A stretch of 64,000 nucleotides of DNA. Origin: Candidatus Methanomethylicaceae archaeon. GTDB lineage: Archaea; Thermoproteota; Methanomethylicia; Methanomethylicales; Methanomethylicaceae. The notes under the pieces were generated by a model. That model ran no database searches, had not been told where the DNA came from, and saw only the letters and a list, made by a program, of their open reading frames with translations. Shown here in pieces: positions 57,237-64,000 of this stretch. Made by a program: the position numbers and the translations under genes. Position 1 is the stretch's first letter, and each line of letters starts with the position of its first letter. The stretch covers positions 31,350 to 95,349 of the forward strand of contig JAOAJN010000006.1 of the NCBI GenBank assembly GCA_026414165.1, written 5' to 3'.

Positions 57237-57322
57237 ACTGTGTCTTTTTTAAAAATGATAATGTTCCATATCTTAAAATTTTTAAGTATTTTAACATATA
57301 ATTAAAGTTTAGGGAGTACTTT

Positions 57323-58531
57323 ATGGACTGGAAGAAGTATGCATTAATTGTGGCCATTACGGTCGGCTTCATCCTCGGCCTGGGGGTCGGAGTCGCCGCC
57401 GGTAAGTCTGCAGCAGTTCTAAAGCCGCTGGGCGACCTGTTCATAAGATTGATGCGCATGATAGTGACTCCGCTAGTGATAATAACCATAGCGGCAGCCG
57501 TTGCGCAGATTGCAGACCTTCGCCGACTTGGCAAACTCGTTATTGGAATGTTCGTGCTCTTCATACTTTTATCTGCACTCGGGGCTTCAGTAATGCTACC
57601 GGCCGCACTTGCTTTCGGTCCAGGAGTTGATGTTGGTCTAAAACCTCCTGCCGGATACACACCACCGACGCCCCCCTCTGTAGTGGATCTCATACTGGGA
57701 GTGATACCTTATGACTTTGTGGATATCTTCTCTGTTGGAGGTCTACTAAAGGCCATATTCTTCTCCATCATACTCGGCCTTGCCGTGAGTCTGGCCGGAG
57801 AGAAAGGGGAGCCTGTCGCGAGGGGGCTTCGTTATCTCTCGGATGTTATTCTGAAGGTTGTTGTAATAGTTATGTGGGTCGCACCGATTGGTGTCTTCGG
57901 CTATGCGGCTTGGCTTATGGGCACGTATGGGACTTCGATATTAGTAGCTTATGGGAAACTGATAACACTTGACTACGCGGTTAGCTTAGCATTCTTCTTT
58001 GTAGCTTACACAATTGTGGTTGCCCTGAGCAGACTCAATCCTATAGTGTATTGGAGAAATATAATCGAGCCTGCTCTTGTAGCCTTTACGACTAGAAGTA
58101 GTGCCGTGACGCTCCCTGTAAATATAAGGGCAGCACAGAGAAGCGGAATACCAGATTATGTAACAAATTTGGTTTTGCCAGTGGGAGCGACTTGCCATAT
58201 GGACGGGACGGCGATGTACCAAGTCCTCTGTGCAGTATTCATAGCACAGGCATTTGGGATAACATTGGATCCCACACTTTACGGGACAATCATCATTGTG
58301 GGCACTCTGGCTGCAGTTGGTACTGCTGCGATACCAGGTGGAGGTCTATTGATGCTCGCAATGACAGTGGCCGCTGCAGGACTACCGCTTGAGGGAATAG
58401 CACTCATTGTGGCAATAGATCCTATTCTGGATATGCTCAGAACTATGATAAATGCAACCGGGGACGTTGCCGTCGCCACATTAATGGCCAGAATATTAGA
58501 GGGGCCCAATTGGTATATTAGAGGCCCCTAA
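57323..58531 (+). CDS. Dicarboxylate/amino acid:cation symporter (DAACS family)
   Basis: GDLFIRLMRMIVTPLVIITIAAAVAQI; FTTRSSAVTLPVNIRAA; LPVGATCHMDGTAMYQ; INATGDVAVATLMAR. Confidence 0.93.
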   Translation: MDWKKYALIVAITVGFILGLGVGVAAGKSAAVLKPLGDLFIRLMRMIVTPLVIITIAAAVAQIADLRRLGKLVIGMFVLFILLSALGASVMLPAALAFGPGVDVGLKPPAGYTPPTPPSVVDLILGVIPYDFVDIFSVGGLLKAIFFSIILGLAVSLAGEKGEPVARGLRYLSDVILKVVVIVMWVAPIGVFGYAAWLMGTYGTSILVAYGKLITLDYAVSLAFFFVAYTIVVALSRLNPIVYWRNIIEPALVAFTTRSSAVTLPVNIRAAQRSGIPDYVTNLVLPVGATCHMDGTAMYQVLCAVFIAQAFGITLDPTLYGTIIIVGTLAAVGTAAIPGGGLLMLAMTVAAAGLPLEGIALIVAIDPILDMLRTMINATGDVAVATLMARILEGPNWYIRGP

Positions 58532-58636
58532 TTTTTCTGGTATAATGGTTTCAAGAAAATTAGCCAGAAAATTAGTAAAGAAAATAAGTAGAATTCTTTT
58601 ATCAAATACCAAGAAATAGCTTTTGGAGAATGTCCT

Positions 58637-59737
58637 ATGAGTTTCAGACTTTTGTGCAAAGTGTGTGGTAAAAATTATTCCCTCAAAACAAATCACTGGA
58701 GATGTGTATCCTGCAATAGACCGCTTAACCTGGTTACAGAACTTCCAAGATGCGACCAGTTCGATCAACTGGTAGAGAAAAATGAAAGAGGGATCTGGAG
58801 GTATAAGAGGCTAATTCCATTCTCCGAAGAATCAGTCTCATTGGGGGAAGGCAATACTCCGGTTGTTGAGATGAAAGATGAAGGGGCGAAGTTGAAGCTG
58901 GAGTATTTTTCGCCCACGGGGTCATTTAAAGACAGAGGGGCGGCGGTGAGTGTGAGTAGGGCAAAATGTATCGGTGTCAGAAGTATTGTTGAGGATTCCT
59001 CGGGAAATGCTGGCATCGCAGCAGCGGCTTATGCAGCTAGGGCGAGCATCAGAGCCAGGATCTATGTCCCTAAGGATGCTCCTTTGGCAAAGCGTGTTAT
59101 GATTCGTGCGTGTGGTGCAGATGTCGTGGAGTGTGAGAGTAGGAAAGATGCGTCTGCACGGGCAGTAGGCGAATTAAAAGAAAACGAACTGTATATAGGG
59201 CATACGTGGGATCCTTTTTATATTGAAGGGATGAAGACCGTAGCGTTTGAGTTGTTTGAAAGTAAATGCATCCCTGATGCTGTTATGATACCTGTTGCCA
59301 GCGGAACTCTCTTTTTGGGACTCTTTAAAGGTTTCCTCGAGTTGAATGAGTTAGGTTTCCTTGACAAGATTCCGAAATTTTATGCTGTTCAAGGAGAAAG
59401 CTGTGCGCCGCTATACGAGGCGATGTATGGACCAATAAGGGCAATTAGGGGAAGCGCGCTCGCTGACGGTCTCAGGATAGACGCCCCCCCAAGAAAAGAG
59501 GAGATCTTGAACGCGATAAGAAAAACCTCTGGGGAGGTTCTTACAGTAAATGACGACGAGATTATAGGGGCTCTTAAGGATCTCTATAAAAAGGGCATAA
59601 TTGTGGAGCCTACATCCGCAACTGCATATGCAGCATTTAAGAGGGGCAAGGACCTTAAAAATGAAAATGTTTTGATTCCTATGACTGGGACGGGAATAAA
59701 AACCGTAGACAAAATAAGCAAGCTTTTCATATTTTGA
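58637..59737 (+). CDS. Threonine synthase-like PLP enzyme with N-terminal zinc ribbon
   Basis: CKVCGKNYS...CVSCNRPL; LGEGNTPVVEM; YFSPTGSFKDRGAAVSV; EDSSGNAGIAAAAYAA. Confidence 0.88.
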   Translation: MSFRLLCKVCGKNYSLKTNHWRCVSCNRPLNLVTELPRCDQFDQLVEKNERGIWRYKRLIPFSEESVSLGEGNTPVVEMKDEGAKLKLEYFSPTGSFKDRGAAVSVSRAKCIGVRSIVEDSSGNAGIAAAAYAARASIRARIYVPKDAPLAKRVMIRACGADVVECESRKDASARAVGELKENELYIGHTWDPFYIEGMKTVAFELFESKCIPDAVMIPVASGTLFLGLFKGFLELNELGFLDKIPKFYAVQGESCAPLYEAMYGPIRAIRGSALADGLRIDAPPRKEEILNAIRKTSGEVLTVNDDEIIGALKDLYKKGIIVEPTSATAYAAFKRGKDLKNENVLIPMTGTGIKTVDKISKLFIF

Positions 59738-60121
59738 TATCTCACTAAATTAAATCATTTTCTCCATTTTTGGGAAATGCCGGTAAATTGAAGTTATTGC
59801 ATCTGTCTCCTGAGCCTTTCAGATCTTGCTTCAGTCCTCATGTGTGCGACTACTTTTACAGGAAGTCTCCGTTGGGAGATTGAAGCAAAGAGTTAGAAAA
59901 CTTTGGATTAATGATGATAATGAGAGCAAATAGTGAAAACTAACAGATAGGATAGAGACAAAGGGATAGAGGGGGCAAGGACATAAACTATATCCTCGTT
60001 TTTTATAATTATCAGACGAGCCCTCCGCAAGGATCTTAAGCCTTTCAAATATAGGAAGTCAGCACATCAAGAAGTTTTTTATAGATTTCGAAGGGGGCTC
60101 GTTGTTATAACTACTAAACCA

Positions 60122-60356
60122 GTGCAGATATGCAACCTTACCTCAGCAGAATTTTTGATATCATGCATAAATGAGTTAGGCATGCCAGTGAATTTGGATC
60201 TGGCAGAGCTCGAGGCACTCCGTCTTGTGGAGTTGAAAATCTCTTATGATAATGCAGGAATGGTTGCGAGAGTTTCAAGGAAAACCATATGGCGCTTGGA
60301 GGTTGGAAAAAAGGAGGCGATATCGGCGCTCTGAGTGTAGAAAGATCGAGGTACAT
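60122..60356 (+). pseudogene. Degenerate DUF134-like (MerR/sigma-type HTH) gene fragment
   Basis: LDLAELEALRLVELKISYDNAGMVARVSRKTIWRLEVGKKEAISAL then stop; matching continuation (CRKIEV) lies in another frame. Confidence 0.45.
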
Positions 60357-60373
60357 AATTTCTTAGTGTTTGA

Positions 60374-61327
60374 TCAAAATCTTGACGGCGTTGTCTTAAC
60401 TATAACCTCGGCGAGCGATTCAAAAATGATGCTCTTTGCCCTCTTATACATCTTGCCTCCTATTATGCCAGCAAGCCTTCCATTCTCCGCAATGAGGTAG
60501 ACATTGTTTGATAGGCATACGCCCACTTGTTGTCCATTAATAATTATTTTGTCGCCAACCTCTGCATATTGTATTTGTCTGATCTCTCTGTTGCCTTCCT
60601 TGCTGACCTTCTTAACTTCCAAACTTGGACGTATTATATCGAGACCCGTGGCTTTTTTAATCGCTTCCAAAAGCTCTGCAAAGGAATCATTCCAGAGTAT
60701 TATCGCGCCATCGTGCTTTCCAGACCTCTCTACTTGAACTAGAGGTAGAGATGGAATGTTTTTAAGCAGTTTTGTTTTGGAAACCATTTGAGCCACATAT
60801 AGTATCCCGCTCTGCGTACTTCTGCCAGAGTTCAATATCACTAAGCCGTCGATGTCCATCAGCGAGATCTCGTCAAGAAGGCGACTGAGGCTCTTTTCAT
60901 ATTTTTGTTTTCTCTCTTTGGACAGAGCTTTTGCAGCGCTTTCCCCGACTGGGACGATCATGACCTTGAAACCCAAACTTTCCAGGGCAGACTTTATTTT
61001 CTCGTGCCATCCCTCATAAACTGGTTCGGCTGAAAGTGGTGCCAACACGATCTTTTTAGACAGATTATAACCTAAGGCATCATTAATAGTCCGAGGCAGC
61101 CACTCCATGATCTTGACAGAGCCGCCAGCACACCTTAGCTCGTCCAAGATCTTTCTCAGGCGATCGTCAAAATGCTCCACAATCCATGAAGATCTCTGGA
61201 TTTGGAAAGCGCCAACACCTCTTAGGGCGCGTACCAACCTTATCCGTATCCCGTGCGGGTCTTTCTTGCCTTCAATGTCGTAAAGTAAAAGAAACATATT
61301 TATCAATTTAGTATTAATCACCGTCAA
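60374..61327 (-). CDS. Protein with N-terminal Cas2/PaaX-C-like ferredoxin-fold domain and C-terminal DUF2117-like domain
   Basis: N: MFLLLYDIEGKKDPHGIRIRLVRALRGVGAFQIQRSSWIVEHFDDRLRKILDELRCAGGSVKIMEW; C: PLVQVERSGKHDGAIILWND...VGDKIIINGQQVGVCLSNNVYLIAENGRLAGIIGGK. Confidence 0.55.
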   Translation of the reverse strand: MTVINTKLINMFLLLYDIEGKKDPHGIRIRLVRALRGVGAFQIQRSSWIVEHFDDRLRKILDELRCAGGSVKIMEWLPRTINDALGYNLSKKIVLAPLSAEPVYEGWHEKIKSALESLGFKVMIVPVGESAAKALSKERKQKYEKSLSRLLDEISLMDIDGLVILNSGRSTQSGILYVAQMVSKTKLLKNIPSLPLVQVERSGKHDGAIILWNDSFAELLEAIKKATGLDIIRPSLEVKKVSKEGNREIRQIQYAEVGDKIIINGQQVGVCLSNNVYLIAENGRLAGIIGGKMYKRAKSIIFESLAEVIVKTTPSRF

Positions 61328-61360
61328 CTTTAACTTTAACTAAATTAAAAGAGATAAACA

Positions 61361-62275
61361 GTGATTCGAATGGCTTCATTTTCGGTAAAGTCCATAGCCC
61401 GGCACCCACCAGCTGTTGTTTTCCCATCCAGTACAAAGATCATAGACGCAGTAAAGATGATGCATGAGAAGAGCGTAAGACATGCAATAGTGTCGGACGA
61501 CGGACATAGATTGGACGGCCTCGTCTCGGCTAAAGACATACTTAACTATCTTGGCGGCGGGGAGAAATTTAGAATCCTCAAGGACTTGTACCAGGGAGAC
61601 GTATACAAAGCCCTCCACTCACCCATAGAACCCATAGTCAACAAAAGCCCCATAGTGGCTCGGACAACAGACTCGCTCCCAGAGGTCATGTCCATTATGG
61701 CAAAGAAAGATATAGGGATGATCCCTCTGTTAGATGAACAGTCCAAGATCTGGGGATCTCTTTCTGAAAGGCACCTCTTCAAGCTGTTTGAAGACAACCA
61801 GATGTTTGTAAAAGTCTTTGAGGTGATGTCCAAGCCCCTTATTACGCTTGATACGAAAGCTACGCTACTCGACATCTCAAGGGTCATGATAAGCAAGGAC
61901 ATAAGGCGAATCCCAATAATGAGTGAAGGAAAACTCTGGGGAATAGTGACTGTCAAGGATATTATGAGGTTTTTGGCGAGTAGTTACGTGGAAGACGCAA
62001 TAAACATGGGGCTGTCTGAGTATATTCTTAACACCAATGTGTCCAAGATTGCGACATTAAACCCAAAAATAGTTAGTCCTGATGCGGACCTAAGCGACGC
62101 CGTTAAGATAATGAATGCAAATAACGTCGGATCGCTTATTGTGGTCTCTGCTGGAAATCCAGTGGGAATCGTGACGGAACGGGATCTCTTGCTGAAGCTC
62201 CCCAGGCTTAGAGGCGTGGAATTTATGACAGATGTTGCCAAAAATAGAGTCATTGTCGGTAGGATACACTTTTAA
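61361..62275 (+). CDS. Protein with four CBS domains
   Basis: Repeated CBS units: HEKSVRHAIVSDDGHRLDGLVSAKDIL, KKDIGMIPLLDEQSKIWGSLSERHLF, SKDIRRIPIMSEGKLWGIVTVKDIM, NANNVGSLIVVSAGNPVGIVTERDLL. Confidence 0.92.
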   Translation: MIRMASFSVKSIARHPPAVVFPSSTKIIDAVKMMHEKSVRHAIVSDDGHRLDGLVSAKDILNYLGGGEKFRILKDLYQGDVYKALHSPIEPIVNKSPIVARTTDSLPEVMSIMAKKDIGMIPLLDEQSKIWGSLSERHLFKLFEDNQMFVKVFEVMSKPLITLDTKATLLDISRVMISKDIRRIPIMSEGKLWGIVTVKDIMRFLASSYVEDAINMGLSEYILNTNVSKIATLNPKIVSPDADLSDAVKIMNANNVGSLIVVSAGNPVGIVTERDLLLKLPRLRGVEFMTDVAKNRVIVGRIHF

Positions 62276-62280
62276 GGTGT

Positions 62281-63330
62281 ATGATTTCTGTAATGTCCCA
62301 TTCAGAACAAAATATGGCAAATTCTGAAAATAATTGGCTAAATTACAATAGAGTGCTTGCTTCGTTCTATGGAATTTTGGCGTTAGTGGCAATCAGCACA
62401 TATGTTTTGGCATTTGTTTTAGCGCTTTTCATGTTTTTCTCTCCCGAGGGGGTCTCCTTTGCTTATCAGAGTTACAAGACAATTAGGATAAACGTGCTAT
62501 ACTTCTGGACCGCGAGCTTTCAAATAGAGACGAGGGCATGGCAACTATTCATCGTGCTTAATATCATCTTCGCTTTGTCTTTTTGGTCGGCATTCTTTTC
62601 AAATAATAAGTTCTGTGCAGTAATAAAAGATTTGTTTGTTAGGGGAGATCTAAATGAAGTTCGAAGAAACTTCTTGATCCTAATGCCCGGGGCCTCCTCT
62701 GCGATGCTTTTGATAACCACTGCGCTGAACGTTTTGGGAGAGAGGGCGGGAGCAGGTGTAGGAGGACCGTCCTTTTCCGATCCTTTCTCAGAGATCTTCA
62801 CTCTATCTTACGCGGTGATCTCAGAGGAGATCGGATTCAGACTTGTGCCGATACTTGTACCCATAGCAATCTACCTGCTTTTCAAGACAAGAAACTCAAT
62901 AAGAGGCATGCCAAGAAGAGTCAAGATCTTTATGACTTTGGCTGCGGTGCTCAAGCCCGAGTCATACAGACGCAGGATAGGGAGTGGTGCTGACCATACG
63001 CTTACAGTTTTAAAGACGTTACTTATCGTAGCATCTTCAATCATGTTTTCTTATGCGCACATTTTGTTTGGGTCGTGGGGTTGGGGGAAGGTTCCATCAA
63101 CATTCATTGCAGGACTTGTGATAGGGTACTTTTCAGTCAGATATGGATTTGACAGTGCCATTCTTTTGCATTGGTTCTTTAACTACTATTGGAGTGCACT
63201 TTCATCAGAGATCATTCTAGGAGCCTCTTTGATAAACGAAATAGTATATATCGTTACGGTTTACTTAGGGCTTTTTACGGTCATCTATTTTGTATTTAGT
63301 TATTTGGAAAGATGCAGAACCCTAAATTAA
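62281..63330 (+). CDS. CPBP-family intramembrane metalloprotease
   Basis: SEEIGFRLVPIL, FSYAHILFGSWGWGKVPSTFIAGLVIGYFSVRYGFDSAILLHWFFNYYW. Confidence 0.85.
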   Translation: MISVMSHSEQNMANSENNWLNYNRVLASFYGILALVAISTYVLAFVLALFMFFSPEGVSFAYQSYKTIRINVLYFWTASFQIETRAWQLFIVLNIIFALSFWSAFFSNNKFCAVIKDLFVRGDLNEVRRNFLILMPGASSAMLLITTALNVLGERAGAGVGGPSFSDPFSEIFTLSYAVISEEIGFRLVPILVPIAIYLLFKTRNSIRGMPRRVKIFMTLAAVLKPESYRRRIGSGADHTLTVLKTLLIVASSIMFSYAHILFGSWGWGKVPSTFIAGLVIGYFSVRYGFDSAILLHWFFNYYWSALSSEIILGASLINEIVYIVTVYLGLFTVIYFVFSYLERCRTLN

Positions 63331-63775
63331 TCCGTAAAGTCAAAATCAGTAGACAGCGAAATAATAAGACGCGAGCACTTTGATTACCACATAATCATAA
63401 AAGAAGTTGGAGAGCCCTTAGTAAAAGAGGCTTTTGGGGACTTGTTATCAAATAAAATAGGTTCCAAGACTGCCTTGAAGATATTAAAAGAGTATTCAAG
63501 GAAGTGGAAGGACTATTTCAGACCTGCCTTGATGATATTTGCCTGTAAATCTGTTGGTGGAGATCCCTCGAAAGTCCACCCAGCAGCAAAGGCGTTGATA
63601 TTGACTAGTGGTGGACTTGATATTTATTAGGATATTATTGACGCGTCATACTTCAGAACGAAGAAAATGTACAAGACAATGGTCGGTCAGTACGGAGTTT
63701 CAAAATCGCTACTGATAGGCGACTGCCTTATCCCTCTTGGTGGAAAGGGAAGTTTGGCATTTGATTTGTTGGGTT
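63331..63775 (+). pseudogene. Decayed polyprenyl synthetase
   Basis: No ATG/GTG before the conserved part; SKTALKILKEYSRKWKDYFRPALMIFACKSVGGD...ALILTSGGLDIY-TAG-DIIDASYFRTKKMYKTMVGQYGVSKSLLIGDCLI reads through one in-frame TAG. Confidence 0.7.
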
Positions 63776-63997
63776 GATTTTGCATCTTTGTTTATCATCC
63801 CCGCGAATGAGGTAATTAAGGTTACATTGTTACTGGCTGTTGGACCAATTTTATTAGGGCTTTATATACCATGCATGCTGACTCTGATAATAGATGGGGC
63901 GGGTTTTGAAAATAGAGGAGCTGTTGCAGGATTATTTACATTTCTGGTATTTGTACTAGCAATTTTAGTATCTACCTATTGCGGTTGGATTGTTTGA
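63737..63997 (+). pseudogene. Fragment of an MFS-type transporter (C-terminal half)
   Basis: GPILLGLYIPCMLTLIIDGAGFENRGAVAGLFTFLVFVLAILVSTYCGW resembles an MFS TM4/5 or TM10/11 segment; 86 aa only. Confidence 0.4.
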
Positions 63998-64000
63998 GTT

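Noticed and set aside
59860-59950. Possible small RNA (TCTCC-GTTG-GGAGA hairpin; box C-like ATGATGA) in the intergenic region
   Set aside because: Stem is only about 5-7 bp and no box D/D' partner was found; not enough to call an ncRNA.
60374-61327. CRISPR-Cas adaptation locus because of the Cas2-like N-terminus
   Set aside because: No repeat array, cas1 or other cas genes seen; the domain is fused to a DUF2117-like region instead.
63628-63630. TAG codon as pyrrolysine or programmed readthrough
   Set aside because: It falls on a conserved catalytic Asp, there is no proper start codon, and the downstream part is also truncated; pseudogene is simpler.
1-64000. tRNA/rRNA genes and insertion sequences
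   Set aside because: Looked through intergenic stretches for T-loop GTTCRANYC-type signals, rRNA-like sequence and transposase motifs; nothing convincing. A tRNAscan-SE/Infernal run would settle this.

Overview
This window looks like chromosomal DNA from a TACK-type archaeon in the Thaumarchaeota/Aigarchaeota/Bathyarchaeota neighbourhood. That call is an inference from eukaryote-type topoisomerase IB, CdvB/CdvC (ESCRT-III/Vps4), RadA, LysW/LysX and many GTG/TTG starts. Coding density is high. I saw no rRNA, tRNA, CRISPR array or intact mobile element. Main content: DrrAB-like ABC exporter; redox enzymes (FNR-like, lipoamide-dehydrogenase-like, TrxB); LOG-like protein, SfsA, Lhr helicase; an SMC-kleisin-KITE cassette divergent from topoisomerase IB; Opp transporter; KorAB; DUF362 and Fe-S/cysteine-desulfurase genes; TrmB-like regulator and cdvB-cdvB-cdvC; LysW/LysX/homoaconitase/homoisocitrate dehydrogenase; RadA; IorAB; Asd/aspartokinase; CbiMNQO; an ABC/NosL-like membrane cluster; DAACS symporter; threonine-synthase-like gene; a possible Cas2-fold/DUF2117 fusion; CBS protein; CPBP protease; and a decayed tail. 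The strongest candidate for an exciting system is the compact three-gene cassette at 10406-13542. It encodes a short SMC ATPase with Smc5/6-like motifs, a probable kleisin (Nse4-like position) and a MAGE/Nse3-like winged-helix (KITE) protein, in overlapping reading frames and divergent from topoisomerase IB. It may be a minimal archaeal Smc5/6-type complex. Other notable signals: a 16-bp hairpin that sequesters the Shine-Dalgarno of the second ESCRT-III gene, a long-range paired leader before asd, a perfect 10-bp palindrome at a convergent junction, and a polyprenyl synthetase pseudogene with TAG at its catalytic Asp motif. All family assignments come from reading motifs by eye; no database searches were run.
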